Source: Deltaproteobacteria bacterium (lineage in GTDB: Bacteria; Myxococcota_A; UBA796; UBA2385). Taken from it: a DNA stretch of 64,000 nucleotides. A program made the translations under genes and the position numbers. Within the stretch, counting starts at the first letter, position 1. Each line of letters starts with the position of its first letter. The notes beneath the pieces are model-generated. The model had not been told where the DNA came from, did not search any database, and worked only from the letters and a program-made list of their open reading frames with translations. Shown here piece by piece: positions 27,142 through 37,952 of this stretch. The stretch covers positions 1 through 64,000 of the forward strand of contig JAEUKK010000190.1 of the NCBI GenBank assembly GCA_016792625.1, read 5' to 3'.

Positions 27142-28020
27142 TCAGAGCGCCTCGGCGCCGCTGACGATCTCGATGAGCTCTTTGGTGATCGCGGCCTGAC
27201 GCGCCCGGTTGTACTCGAGGGTCAGGCGGTTGATCAGCTCGGACGCGTTGCGGGTCGCGGCGTCCATGGCGGTCATGCGCTTGGCTTGCTCGCCGGCCTG
27301 GGTCTCGAGCAGCGCCTGGAAGAGGCGGGTGCGGAGGCTCATCGGCAGCAGGCGGGCGAGCAGCGAGCTGGCGTCGGGCTCGAACAAGAAGTCGACGCCC
27401 TCGGCCACCTCACCCTCGGGGGTGGCGGGGACCTCAAGCTGCATCGGGAGGATGCGCTCGACGGTGGGCTCCTGGCTCAGCACCGACCGGTAGCGGTTGT
27501 AGGCGAGGAAGACCTCAGAGAAGGCGTCCTCGGCGAGCTCGCGCTGGAGGCGCAGCGACAGCTCGTCGGCGATGGCCGGGTAGGCCTTGGGGTTGAGGTC
27601 CACCACGCTGTCGGCGACGGTGAAGCCGCGTCGGGCTAGGTGCTGCCGGCCCTTCTTGCCGTAGCAGTAGATCCGGACGTTCTTGCCCGCGGCGACCAGC
27701 TCTTCGACCTTGAGCTGCGCGGCACGGTTGATGATCGAGTTGAAGTTGCCGCAGAGACCGCGGTCAGCGGTCATCACAACCACCAGCACGTCGTTCTCGT
27801 TGTTCGGCAGGCGGAGCAGGGGGTGCTCCACCGCCCCACCGACCGCGCCGACCACGCGCTGCAGCGTGCGCTCAAGCGCCTGCTGGTAGGGCCGGGCCGA
27901 GGTGGCGGCCTGGGTGGCCCGGTTCAGCTTGGCGCTGGAGACGAGCTTCATCGCGCGCGTGATCTGCCGGGTGTTCTTCACCGAGCCGATGCGGTTGCGG
28001 ATGTCACGAAGGGAGGCCAT
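27142..28020 (-). CDS. atpG: ATP synthase F1 subunit gamma
   Basis: Rotor shaft of F1, 292 residues. It begins with MASLRDIRNRIGSVKNTRQITRAM-type residues that form the N-terminal coiled-coil helix, contains the TADRGLCG motif (about 85-92), and ends in the conserved C-terminal helix with RARQAAITKELIEIV. It lies between atpA and atpD with spacers of about 120 and 80 bp, longer than at the other junctions of the operon. Confidence 0.98.
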   Translation of the reverse strand: MASLRDIRNRIGSVKNTRQITRAMKLVSSAKLNRATQAATSARPYQQALERTLQRVVGAVGGAVEHPLLRLPNNENDVLVVVMTADRGLCGNFNSIINRAAQLKVEELVAAGKNVRIYCYGKKGRQHLARRGFTVADSVVDLNPKAYPAIADELSLRLQRELAEDAFSEVFLAYNRYRSVLSQEPTVERILPMQLEVPATPEGEVAEGVDFLFEPDASSLLARLLPMSLRTRLFQALLETQAGEQAKRMTAMDAATRNASELINRLTLEYNRARQAAITKELIEIVSGAEAL

Positions 28021-28140
28021 CGGGGCTCCAAAGCGGAGGCGGTGTGCGGGCGTGCGGGCCAGCCGCGCCGACCAGCGCAGCGGCTGGCCAGCTCGGCCGC
28101 CCCAGGGCGCGCGGCGGCGCCCCGTCGGCGGCCAGGGAGA

Positions 28141-29670
<1,530 letters not shown>

Positions 29671-29732
29671 GCGAGCTCCTGCCCGAAACGGGAGAACAGA
29701 GGGGAGAGGAGGGGCGGGTCAGCGCGGGCCGC

Positions 29733-30314
29733 TCAGGCCTCGGCGGACGCGCTCTGCGGAGCGGAGAGGAGGTCGCGGGACAGGGCGAGCTGAAGCTGCT
29801 CGAGCCTGCCGCGCACGCTGGAGTCGTAGACCTTGTCGCCGACCTGGGCGACCATGCCGCCGATGAGGCCGGGCTCGACCACGTAGCGCACGACCACGGT
29901 GCGGCCGGTGGCCTGGGCCAGCGCGCCTTCGACCTGGGCCGAGGTCACCGCGTCGAGCGCCCGGGCGGTGCGGACGGTGGCCCGCACCCGACCCGCGAGC
30001 TCGTCGGCCATCTCGCCAAAAGCGAGGGTGATCTCGGGCAGCACGGCGAAGCGGCTCTTGTCGAGCAGCAGGCGCAGGAAGTTGTTCACGTAGGCGTGCA
30101 GCCCGAGGCGCCGCAGCACCTCAGACAGCACCGCGTGTCGCTCGGCGAGGGGCACGCCGGGGTTGACCAAAACGCCGCGGAGCTGACCGTCGTTGAGGTC
30201 GAGCACCGCGCCGATGGCGGAGAGCCCTGCGCCCAGCGCGTCGAGCGCCTGGTTCTCTTGCCCGAGCAGGATGAGCGCGCGGGCGTAGCGCCGCGCGAGC
30301 GAGCCATCAGCCAT
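29733..30314 (-). CDS. atpH: ATP synthase F1 subunit delta
   Basis: Peripheral-stalk connector (OSCP homologue), 193 residues. The N-terminal helical bundle begins with SLARRYARAL, and the C-terminal conserved motif EPGLIGGMVAQVGDKVYDSSV is clear. It joins the b/b' stalk to the top of alpha. Its start overlaps the end of atpF by 8 bp, so the two are translationally coupled. Confidence 0.96.
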   Translation of the reverse strand: MADGSLARRYARALILLGQENQALDALGAGLSAIGAVLDLNDGQLRGVLVNPGVPLAERHAVLSEVLRRLGLHAYVNNFLRLLLDKSRFAVLPEITLAFGEMADELAGRVRATVRTARALDAVTSAQVEGALAQATGRTVVVRYVVEPGLIGGMVAQVGDKVYDSSVRGRLEQLQLALSRDLLSAPQSASAEA

Positions 30315-30924
30315 TGCGCACCCCCTGGGCCCCGCCGCTCACCGCCCCGAGGAGCTCGCGGTCGAGGCGCTGGTGGTCCTGGTCGTTGATCTGGTCGACC
30401 ACCGCGCGGGTGGCCAGCTCGACGGCGGCCTTGGCGGCCTCGGCCCGCAGGCTCGCCCGGGCCCGCTCGGCCTCGTCGGCGATCGACCGGGCGGCGGCGC
30501 GGCGCAGGCCGGCGGCCTCTTCTTGGGCCTTCTGCACAATGGCGGTGTGCTCGTCAGCCGCACCGCGCTCGGCCTCGGCCCGCAGCGCGGCGAGCTCGGC
30601 CTCAAACCCAGCCAGCTTGTGGTGGATCGCGTCGACCTCGGCCCTGGCTTCGGCCTCGGCTTTGCCGGCGGAATCGATGTCGTGGGCGATCTGCTGGCGA
30701 CGGGCCTCGAGGGCCGGGCCGATCTTGCCCCGGGCGAAGTAGCCCAAGACCCCGAACAGCAGCGCGAGGTTGATGGCGTGGAAGGCGATCTCTTTGAGCG
30801 GCAAGCCGCTGTGGTCGCCGCCGCCGCCGCCGGCCAAGGCCGCCGAGGCGCCCCCGAACACGAGGAGGGAGAGGCCGACCAAGCCCGCGGCAGAGCGCAG
30901 GGCGGGGAACGTGGGGACGCGCAT
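30307..30924 (-). CDS. atpF: ATP synthase F0 subunit b
   Basis: Peripheral-stalk subunit of 205 residues. An N-terminal signal-like hydrophobic segment (about 12-32, ending ALAGGGGG) precedes the transmembrane helix proper (about 48-65, LALLFGVLGYF), and then a long charged Ala/Glu/Arg coiled coil runs to the C-terminus. Deltaproteobacterial b subunits often carry such an extra cleavable N-terminus. It follows atpF' with a 2-bp gap and overlaps atpH by 8 bp. Confidence 0.93.
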   Translation of the reverse strand: MRVPTFPALRSAAGLVGLSLLVFGGASAALAGGGGGDHSGLPLKEIAFHAINLALLFGVLGYFARGKIGPALEARRQQIAHDIDSAGKAEAEARAEVDAIHHKLAGFEAELAALRAEAERGAADEHTAIVQKAQEEAAGLRRAAARSIADEAERARASLRAEAAKAAVELATRAVVDQINDQDHQRLDRELLGAVSGGAQGVRNG

Positions 30925-30926
30925 GT

Positions 30927-31373
30927 TCAGCTCACCAACCCGGAGAGGGGGCGACCGAGGACCTGGGCCGCGACACGGGCGCTCAGGGCGGCGGCGTTGG
31001 CCTGCAGCGCCGCGCGCGCCTGGGCGGCCTCGGCGCCGATCTGCCCGACCGCCGTGGCGGTCTGGGCCTCAACCTCAACCCGGGCCGCGGCGAGCACCGC
31101 CTGGGCCTCGGTCATCGCGACCGCGCGGCGCTGGGCCCGCATGGCCTGCAGCTCGGCGCGGGCGGCGGCCGAGCGCTGCTCGTAGTCGGAGACCCGCTCG
31201 GCGAGCTGCTTGCGCAGGTCTTTGGCCCGGTGCTGGGCGCCAGAGATCGCGTCTTCGCGGCCGGCGAGGTAGCCCAACATGGGCTTGAAGATGATGAAGT
31301 ACAAGCCAAGCAGGGTGACCAAGAAGGGCACGATCTGCAGGGCGACGATCGTCGGATTCGGGAGGATCTGCAT
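30927..31373 (-). CDS. atpF': ATP synthase F0 subunit b'
   Basis: Second, divergent stalk subunit of 148 residues. One N-terminal transmembrane helix (about 9-30, VPFLVTLLGLYFIIFKP) is followed by a long Ala/Gln/Arg coiled coil that should dimerise with subunit b. Paired b and b' genes are typical of phototrophs and of many Deltaproteobacteria/Myxococcota. It is the first gene of the operon here. Subunits a and c, needed for the proton channel, are not encoded before it in the window. Confidence 0.92.
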   Translation of the reverse strand: MQILPNPTIVALQIVPFLVTLLGLYFIIFKPMLGYLAGREDAISGAQHRAKDLRKQLAERVSDYEQRSAAARAELQAMRAQRRAVAMTEAQAVLAAARVEVEAQTATAVGQIGAEAAQARAALQANAAALSARVAAQVLGRPLSGLVS

Positions 31374-31789
31374 CCAGGCTCCGGCGGGGGCACGGGGGAC
31401 GCGGCGTCGGCGCGGCGGAGATGCTGCGGTGCAGCACCCGGCGGCCCGGACCCGAGAGGGGGAGGGGCGGCGCGCAGACCCGCGGAGGAGCTGACTCGAG
31501 GCGGCGGGCGGCTGAGGCCCCGCCGAGGGCCTGCCGGCCTAAGGCCAACAGGGGAGCGGATGGGGCCACAGCAGGATGTGGATGACCAAAGACCGCCGAG
31601 ATCCAGCGGGGAGGGAGGGGGTATCATCGGCCTCCCCGTCGGGCAAGGCCGACCGGCCCGCTGCGCCCTCCTCAAGGTAGGGCCCTGTTGGCCCGCTGGA
31701 CGCCATTTTCGCCGTCGGTCACCGGGGCCGCCGCGCAGGCCCGGCGCGCGCCCCGCCATCGTCACCGAGCGCCGCCGCCGCCCCCAGCG
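31374..31789. other. 416-bp region upstream of the atp operon
   Basis: No gene seen. It must hold the promoter of the minus-strand ATP synthase operon, but I found no convincing -35/-10 pair. A small perfect hairpin TGCTGC-GGT-GCAGCA (31422-31436) lies about 50 nt before the atpF' start and could influence the leader of the mRNA. The far end adjoins the 3' end of the outer-membrane barrel gene. Confidence 0.5.
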
Positions 31790-32533
31790 CTAAAAGACGA
31801 AGCCCAGGCTGAGGGCGGTCTCGGTCGAGAGCAGCGCCGTGGTGCGGGCCGCCTCGGTGTCCACCCGCTCGCCGCGCTGCAGCTCGAAGCTCTGGCGCAC
31901 GCCGAGCAGCAGGCCGTTCGACCACAGCAGCTCGGCGCCGCCGAAGATCCGCCCGCCGACGCCGCGCACGCGGGCCCGGTCCTCGGCCTGCTGGGCCAGC
32001 CAGGCCGACTCCTCGGACGCCGTCCAGGTCTCGGAGCTGTACTTCACCGTCGGGATCACCGCGCTGAAGCCCGCTCCGAGGTAGGGCGAGGCCAGACCCG
32101 CCTGGCGGGGCAAGAAGTAGTAGCGCCAGTCGACCGCCGGCCGCAGACCGCCCTGCACCGTCTCGGTGACCAAGTCGTCGCCATCGGCCTCAGACGCCGT
32201 CCAGGTCGTTGTTTTGAGGCGAACGGCGCTCAAGCTGCCGGTCACCGCGTGCCGCGTCCACGCGGCGCCGCCCCACATGCGCAGCGGGCCCTGCAGAAAA
32301 CCGTCCTCTTCGTTGGCCAGCACGCCCGAGAGGCGGCCCTCGTCGGTCCAGGCGAGGTCAGCGCGGCCCAGCGGCAAAAAGTCCACCCCGATGACGCCCT
32401 GGGGGCCGGCGAGGGCCGGCGCGCTGAACCCGAGGTGCAGCGCGAGGCCCAGCCCGAGCCCGAGGGCGCGGCCGGTGCGGGTGGGGTGGGCCGCGGGGGC
32501 GCGGCGGCGGTCGGGCGTGATCAGGCTGGGCAT
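31790..32533 (-). CDS. Outer-membrane beta-barrel protein
   Basis: Protein of 247 residues with a Sec signal peptide (hydrophobic core about 20-38, cleavage after ALA near 42). Alternating hydrophobic/aromatic strands follow, ending with LSLGFVF, whose terminal Phe is the outer-membrane barrel sorting signal. A Thr/Trp-rich TWTASE motif occurs twice in likely surface loops. It is possibly a small OmpW/OmpA-like barrel; transport or adhesion function is unknown. It is divergent from the ECF sigma-factor gene, so it could be a target of that sigma factor, which is inference. Confidence 0.75.
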   Translation of the reverse strand: MPSLITPDRRRAPAAHPTRTGRALGLGLGLALHLGFSAPALAGPQGVIGVDFLPLGRADLAWTDEGRLSGVLANEEDGFLQGPLRMWGGAAWTRHAVTGSLSAVRLKTTTWTASEADGDDLVTETVQGGLRPAVDWRYYFLPRQAGLASPYLGAGFSAVIPTVKYSSETWTASEESAWLAQQAEDRARVRGVGGRIFGGAELLWSNGLLLGVRQSFELQRGERVDTEAARTTALLSTETALSLGFVF

Positions 32534-32615
32534 GGCCGCTCCTATCTCCTCGCCGCGGGCGGGCCGGGAGGGAACCGCGCGCGCCTGCCGTGCGAGGCTG
32601 CTCCGCGGAGCTGCC

Positions 32616-33170
32616 GTGCGCCCCCTCCCCTCCCCTTCCCCTGCGCCCCTGGCCGCTGCCCTGGCCGGCGACCCCGACGCCCGCGCGGCCTTGCTCGAGG
32701 CGCACGGCCCCCGGGTCTGGGCGCTCTGCCGCCGCCTCGACCCCGAGCCCGAGGACGCCTACCAAGACGTCTGGCTCTGCGTCTGCAGCGAGCTGCACCA
32801 CTTTGTGCCCGATGACCGCCGCGGCAGCCTCGGCGGCTGGATCCAGACGATCGCCGCGCGCCGCCTGGTCGACCGCCACCGGCGCCGCCAGGTCCGCCCG
32901 CTGTTCCGCGCCGAGCCCCTGCCCGAGCTGGTCGCGCCCGACGCCGATCCCACCGCGGGCGCCGAGGGCGCGCTCTCCCGCGCCCGGCTGGAGCAGGCGC
33001 TCGCCGCCCTCCCCGAGGCCCAGCGGCGCCTGGTGGTCCTCCACCACGTCCATGAGGAGGGGGTGGACGCGCTGAGCGCCCTGGAGGGCGTGCCGGTCGG
33101 CACGATCAAGTCCCGCCTGTCGCGGGCGCGCGCGGCCCTGCTGCGCCTGCTCGGAGGAGCCCCCGCATGA
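32616..33170 (+). CDS. ECF-type RNA polymerase sigma factor
   Basis: Sigma-70 family, extracytoplasmic-function type, 184 residues. Region 2 spans about 20-90 (with EPEDAYQDVWLCV and the GWIQTIAARRLVDRHRRR segment for -10 melting). Region 4 spans about 125-180 (LPEAQRRLVVLHH, VPVGTIKSRLSRARAAL helix-turn-helix for -35 recognition). GTG 32616 is chosen since GGAG lies 6 nt upstream; upstream extension to ATG 32532 would run into the promoter region shared with the divergent barrel gene. The last codons overlap the anti-sigma gene by ATGA. It is presumably held inactive by the downstream FecR-like protein. Confidence 0.92.
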   Translation: MRPLPSPSPAPLAAALAGDPDARAALLEAHGPRVWALCRRLDPEPEDAYQDVWLCVCSELHHFVPDDRRGSLGGWIQTIAARRLVDRHRRRQVRPLFRAEPLPELVAPDADPTAGAEGALSRARLEQALAALPEAQRRLVVLHHVHEEGVDALSALEGVPVGTIKSRLSRARAALLRLLGGAPA

Positions 33171-34342
33171 CTGAAACCGAGCAGGACGACGCGCTGCAGG
33201 CTGCCCTCGCGCAGCTGCCCGACGAGGAGCCCGTGCCCGCCGCGCTCCAGGCCCGGACGCGCGCGGCCCTCGAGGCCCGATCAGCGGTCGCCCCGGGCCG
33301 GGCCCCGCGCCGCCCCGCCCCCCGCGGTCGCGCGCCCGCCTGGGCCGCCGCGGGCCTCGCCATTGCGGCCGCCGCCTTCACGCTGGGCGCCCACCTGGCC
33401 CCGCCAGCCCGGGTGCAGCTTGGCGCTGGTCAGCAGGTGCTCGACGGCAAGATTAGCGTCCAGATCGGTGAAGGCACGCTAGACCTCGACGGCCGGGCGC
33501 AGATCACCGTGGGCGCGGTGGAACCGGCCGCGACCGCCGCGCGAAGAGCCGAGGCGGAGGTGTCCATGTCCGCTCCCCAGCCCCTCGCCCTCGCCGGCTC
33601 CGCCCTCGCCGGCGCCCTCGTCACCTTCACCCTGCTCGAGGGCTCGGCCCTCTGGACCGACGCCGACGGCAGCCGCCCGCTGCAGACCGGCGAGGCGCTG
33701 GCGCTCGGGGGACCGGCCAGCGGCGGCCCCGCGGTGCCCTCCACCGGCGCCCGCGCCCCGACCGGCGCCGCTGCGGCCACGCCAGGCGCTGCGCGCGGCG
33801 CGACCAGCCCCGAAGAGCAGATCCGCCGCTTGGAGCTGGAGCTGGCCGCGACCCGGGCCCAGCTCGCCCAGTTCGGCGGCGTGCCCGGCGCCTGGCCCGC
33901 CGACCTCGCGCCGGGCTTGCGGCCCGCGCAGCTGCGGCCCTGGGCCGAGGGCCTCGCGGCGCTGCCCGGAGTGCGCAGCGTCGAGGTGGACTGCGAAGAG
34001 TACCCCTGCATGCTCACGTTTGAGGCCACGGACCCGGCCGATCCCGACTGGTCAGCGGTGCGGGCGGCGCTCGAGGACCAGCACCCGGCCGTGCCCGAGG
34101 GCACCCAGGTCTCGGTGGGGGTCAGCGAGGCGACCATGGAGGACGACGAAGGCAGCGCGCAGAGCACGCTCATCGCCTGGCTGGCCGACCCGGCCTCTCT
34201 GGACGACGCGGTGCGCCAGCGCCTCCACGTCCGCGTGCAGGACCTGCTCGAGGACGCCCACGGCGGCGCGCCGGCGCCACCGCTCCCGCCGAGCGAGGCG
34301 CCCGGCGCGGCCCGGCACGAGCTGAGCGTCGAGGAGCGCTGA
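33167..34342 (+). CDS. FecR-like transmembrane anti-sigma factor
   Basis: Protein of 391 residues. The N-terminal cytoplasmic segment (1-58) would clamp the sigma factor; one transmembrane helix (about 58-78, AAAGLAIAAAAFTLGAHL) follows; the periplasmic part contains FecR-type repeats (VQLGAGQQV, ISVQIGEGTLDL) and, after a Pro/Ala linker and short coiled coil, a distinct C-terminal domain (about 245-360) with two close Cys (DCEEYPCML). The ATGA overlap with the sigma gene indicates translational coupling, usual for sigma/anti-sigma pairs. It probably senses an envelope signal through the periplasmic domain. Confidence 0.85.
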   Translation: MTETEQDDALQAALAQLPDEEPVPAALQARTRAALEARSAVAPGRAPRRPAPRGRAPAWAAAGLAIAAAAFTLGAHLAPPARVQLGAGQQVLDGKISVQIGEGTLDLDGRAQITVGAVEPAATAARRAEAEVSMSAPQPLALAGSALAGALVTFTLLEGSALWTDADGSRPLQTGEALALGGPASGGPAVPSTGARAPTGAAAATPGAARGATSPEEQIRRLELELAATRAQLAQFGGVPGAWPADLAPGLRPAQLRPWAEGLAALPGVRSVEVDCEEYPCMLTFEATDPADPDWSAVRAALEDQHPAVPEGTQVSVGVSEATMEDDEGSAQSTLIAWLADPASLDDAVRQRLHVRVQDLLEDAHGGAPAPPLPPSEAPGAARHELSVEER

Positions 34343-34377
34343 GCCCGCGCGCGGAGGTGCGGAGGTGCGGCCAACGC

Positions 34378-35823
34378 TCAGGCCAGCGCCGGCGCCCAGT
34401 GGCTGTGAAAACCCATGGGCACCCGCCGCGGCAGGCGCACGCGAGCGATGGGGCCGGCAGTGACGTCCTGGGCGTCAAAGACGCGCAGCTCGGTGCGCTG
34501 CTCGCGCAGGTCGTTCACGAAGGTGAGCACCCAGCCGTCGTCCTCAGTGGTTGCGCCCGGACGGGGGGCGAAGACGGTCTCACCGCCGCGCTGGCCCTCG
34601 CCGTAGGTGTGGTGCTGACCGACGCCGCTGTCGGTGTCGTAGGCGATGAGGCCATCGAACTGCAGGGTCGGCGCCTTGGCGATGCGCGGGTGCCAGGCCC
34701 GCTTCGTGCGCACACCGAGCCGGTCGTTGTTCATGCGGGGGAACTCGGTGGGCACATCGTCGAGCTGCTCGCCCCGGACCGCCCCCGTGCGCAGGTTCAG
34801 CGTCCAGCGGTAGAGGAAGGGGTGCAGGCGGAGGAACTCGAGCCGGGGGATCTCCGGCTCGTCCTTGTGGAGGACCCTGGGGATCGGGTCATCAATACGG
34901 CAGGCGAGCAGGGTGACCGTGGGGGAGCCGTCCTCCTCCACCCCCTCCCAGGCGTTGACCGTATGGTAGACGTAGCAGGCGGGGATCTCAAACCAGCGGA
35001 CCTCTCCGCCGTGGCGCGGCATCAGCCCGATGCGCCCGGGCCGCTCGTGGTGGAAGCGCACGCGCCGCTGACCGCGGGCGAGGCGCTCGGGCTCCCACAC
35101 CATGGGCAAATCGAGCAGAATGGTGTACTGATCGGTGATCGCGATGTCGTGGAAGAGCGAGGGGGCCGGCGTCTCGACCTCGGCGCGCGCGGTGCACACC
35201 CCCGCCGCCGAGACCACCCCGACCTCGAGGAAGGGCCGCCGGTAGGGGTTGTAGTCGAAGAAGATGAGCTCGCCGGTGCGCGGGTCGACCTTGGGGTGCG
35301 CGGCCAGCCCGCCGCCCAGCGTGCCGCCGAAGTCTTCGGGGCCGACGGTGTCGAGCGTCGGCAGGGCGAGCCGGTAGGGCTGACCGCCCAGCCACCACAG
35401 GGCCAGCAGCTTGCCGCCGTGCCAGACCAGATCGGTGTTGGCGGTGTCTTTGTCGGGCATCGGGTCGCCCGGCGCAAAGGGGCACATGATCCCGGCGCGC
35501 AGCGCCCGCCCCGCTTCGAGATCGGCCTGCAGCCCGGCCGTCTGAACGTAGCGGTTGTGGTAAGACGCCCGCCCATCGGTGATCGAAACGCCGTGCACCA
35601 TGCCGTCGCCGTCAAACCAGTGGCTCGGCCCCGGCGGCGGGAAGCGCGGGTTTGGGTTGGCCTGCACAAAAGCGCCGCGCAGGCCCTCGGGCAGGGCGCC
35701 GATCACCTCGAGATCGACGTCGTCGCGCTCATCATCGACGCGGGCGTACAGGCCCTCGTCGTAGCTGGCGATGTTGAGCAGCGGGCGCAGGGCGCTCGGG
35801 GCGGGCGGCGTCGGGCTGAGCAT
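34378..35823 (-). CDS. Carotenoid cleavage oxygenase (RPE65 family)
   Basis: Non-haem Fe(II) dioxygenase of 481 residues with the seven-bladed-propeller family layout. The four iron-binding histidines can be assigned to H176 (AAHPKVD), H225 (LFHDIAIT), H287 (YVYHTVNAWE) and H473 (MGFHSHW). The GPSHWFDGDGMVH segment near 65-77 is also typical. It cleaves a polyene double bond, such as an apocarotenoid or lignostilbene-type substrate; the exact one is not visible. ATG 35823 is preferred to ATG 35847 because GAGGTG stands 5-6 nt upstream. It follows the sulfatase gene by 53 bp on the same strand. Confidence 0.95.
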   Translation of the reverse strand: MLSPTPPAPSALRPLLNIASYDEGLYARVDDERDDVDLEVIGALPEGLRGAFVQANPNPRFPPPGPSHWFDGDGMVHGVSITDGRASYHNRYVQTAGLQADLEAGRALRAGIMCPFAPGDPMPDKDTANTDLVWHGGKLLALWWLGGQPYRLALPTLDTVGPEDFGGTLGGGLAAHPKVDPRTGELIFFDYNPYRRPFLEVGVVSAAGVCTARAEVETPAPSLFHDIAITDQYTILLDLPMVWEPERLARGQRRVRFHHERPGRIGLMPRHGGEVRWFEIPACYVYHTVNAWEGVEEDGSPTVTLLACRIDDPIPRVLHKDEPEIPRLEFLRLHPFLYRWTLNLRTGAVRGEQLDDVPTEFPRMNNDRLGVRTKRAWHPRIAKAPTLQFDGLIAYDTDSGVGQHHTYGEGQRGGETVFAPRPGATTEDDGWVLTFVNDLREQRTELRVFDAQDVTAGPIARVRLPRRVPMGFHSHWAPALA

Positions 35824-35876
35824 GGGCACCTCGGGGCGGGCCGCCATCCTCGCACAGGGCTGGGCCGGCGCGGCCC

Positions 35877-37952
35877 TCAGGGCGCGGGCGGCGGCGGGCG
35901 GCGCTGGGCCTCGACCGCGGCGGTGGCCTCGTCGAGCAGAGAGCGCAGCACGTCATCTTCGGGAAGCAGCTCGGCCGCGGGGCGGATCACGCGCTGGGCC
36001 TCGGCCGCGCGCCCGACGTCGAGCAGGGCCAAGCAGAGCTGGGCGCGCAGCACCAGATCGGTGGGCGCCAGCCAGAGCGCCTCGAACATGCCGTCAATGG
36101 CGCGCTCTGGCTCACCCTGGGCCCAGTCCACCGCCGCGACCACCAGCCGGGCCCGCGGGTGGCTGGGCATGCGGGTGACCGCGTAGGCCGCCTCGGCCTC
36201 GGCCCGGCGCAGCTCGCCGCGGGCCAGCAGCAGCTCGGCGCTGAGCAGGGCCACCTCGGCGTGGTCGGGCACCTTGGCCAAGGCCTCGTCGGCGGCCTGC
36301 TCAGCCTCGTCCAGCGCGCCCACCGCGAGCAAGCTGCTGACCTGGCCGGCCATGGCCGCTGCGCTCATCGGATCGGCGTCCAGCGCGGCGCCAAACCAGC
36401 CCTCGGCCTCGGCGTGGGCGCCGAGCGCGCCGAGCAGCTCGGCCACCCGCAGGGCGCGGCCGCTGGACGGCGCGCGGTCATAGAGGGCCAAGCTCGCGTT
36501 CAGCGCGCCGGGCAGGTCACCTTCGGCGAGCAGCACGCGGGCGTCGAGCTCGGCGGCCCCGGCCGTGCCGGCCATGCCCGCGTCGAGCTGCTGCAGCAGG
36601 GCGCGGGCCTCGCGCACCTGCCCCCGCGCGAGCGCCTGACCGACCCCCCAGGTCAGGGGGATGAGCTCGATGACGTCGCGCGGGTCGAGATCACCGGCCT
36701 CGGCGTGCACATCGCCGCCCAGGTAGCCAAGCGCTGCCAGCGCCTCGACCTCATCGCCCCGCAGGGTGGCGGTGCCCGCCTCGGCGCCCGCGCTGGCGGC
36801 GATCAGCTCCGCCTCCCAATTGCCGATGGCCGCCGCGGCGGCGGCCGACTCCCCCGCGGGGACCGCCGCCTCCTCCTCGACCCCCACCCGCCCGCCGGTG
36901 AAGGGGTAGCGCGACAGCCGCACGCCCAGGGTCTCGCGCCCCTCGGCGAGCGTCCGCGCCGCGAGGGGGGCCAAGCCGAGGCTGTAGAGCCCGGTGCGCG
37001 CCTCGGACCAGGCCGCGCCGCTGCCGCCGGCTTGCAGCGGCCGGCCCTGCAGCTCGGGGCCGCCGCCGAGCCCGGCCCAAGCGAGCAGGCTGGGCACGAT
37101 GTCGACGTGGCTGACGACATCGTCGACGACGGAGCCGATGGGCAGGCCGAGGTCGAGGCCGCGGGCCCGCACGATGAGCGGCACGCGCAGGGTGCCGTCG
37201 TGGAGCAGAAAACCGTGGGTCTGCTCGCCGCCCTCGCCGAAGGCCTCGCCGTGGTCGGCGGTGATCACGACCAAAGAGCGGGGGTGCTGGGCGTCCCAGG
37301 CCTCAAGCAGGCGGCCGACTTGGGCGTCGGCGTAGGCGATCTCGCCGTCGTAGGGGCGCCCGGGGTGGCGCGAGGCCCAGGGCTCGGGCGGGGCGTAGGG
37401 GTAGTGCGCGTCAAAGAGGTGCACCCACAAGAACAAGGGGCGCGCGTCGCCGGCGCGGCGGGCCAGCTCGCCCAGCGCGTCGTCGACCACGACCTCGGCC
37501 GGGCGCTCGTCGCGCCAGTCGAGCACGGTCGGCAGGCGCTCGAGCGGGTCGTGGTAGGCCTCAAAACCTTGGCCAAAACCCCAGCGGCGCCGGGTCGGGA
37601 AGGCGCTGGTCACCGCCGCCGTGCCGTAGCCAGCGGCGCTGAGGCGCTCGGCCAAGGTGAGCTCTTCGGGCCCGAGGATGAAGTCGCCGTTGTCGCGCAC
37701 CCCGTGGGTCGGGGGGTAGCGACCGGTCATGATGCTGCTGTGGCTCGGGATGGTCAGGGGGCAGGTCGCGTAGGCCCGCGTCCAGGTCGTGCCCTCGGCG
37801 GCCAGCCGGTCATAGGTCGGGGTCTCGGCCTTGGCGTAGCCATAGGGGCCGAGGTGGTCGGCGCGGGTGGTGTCGAGCGTGATGAGCAGCACGCTCGGCG
37901 GCGCCTGCGCGCAGCCGGCGGCGAGCAGGCCGGCCCAGACCGCCCGGCGCAT
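35877..37952 (-). CDS. Sulfatase-like lipoprotein fused to TPR repeats
   Basis: Protein of 691 residues with lipobox AAGC (Cys14). The alkaline-phosphatase-superfamily sulfatase domain (about 20-390) has the metal motif LDTTRADHLG, the nucleophile region CPLTIPSHSS and the later TADHGEAFGE metal site. The nucleophile loop is T-x-P-S-H rather than C-x-P-x-R, so a formylglycine sulfatase is unlikely; a Thr-nucleophile phosphodiesterase or transferase is more probable. Residues about 430-680 are TPR-like helices. ATG 37952 shares bases with the stop of the FMN reductase gene. A periplasmic or outer-membrane role is implied by the lipobox. Confidence 0.85.
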   Translation of the reverse strand: MRRAVWAGLLAAGCAQAPPSVLLITLDTTRADHLGPYGYAKAETPTYDRLAAEGTTWTRAYATCPLTIPSHSSIMTGRYPPTHGVRDNGDFILGPEELTLAERLSAAGYGTAAVTSAFPTRRRWGFGQGFEAYHDPLERLPTVLDWRDERPAEVVVDDALGELARRAGDARPLFLWVHLFDAHYPYAPPEPWASRHPGRPYDGEIAYADAQVGRLLEAWDAQHPRSLVVITADHGEAFGEGGEQTHGFLLHDGTLRVPLIVRARGLDLGLPIGSVVDDVVSHVDIVPSLLAWAGLGGGPELQGRPLQAGGSGAAWSEARTGLYSLGLAPLAARTLAEGRETLGVRLSRYPFTGGRVGVEEEAAVPAGESAAAAAAIGNWEAELIAASAGAEAGTATLRGDEVEALAALGYLGGDVHAEAGDLDPRDVIELIPLTWGVGQALARGQVREARALLQQLDAGMAGTAGAAELDARVLLAEGDLPGALNASLALYDRAPSSGRALRVAELLGALGAHAEAEGWFGAALDADPMSAAAMAGQVSSLLAVGALDEAEQAADEALAKVPDHAEVALLSAELLLARGELRRAEAEAAYAVTRMPSHPRARLVVAAVDWAQGEPERAIDGMFEALWLAPTDLVLRAQLCLALLDVGRAAEAQRVIRPAAELLPEDDVLRSLLDEATAAVEAQRRPPPPAP

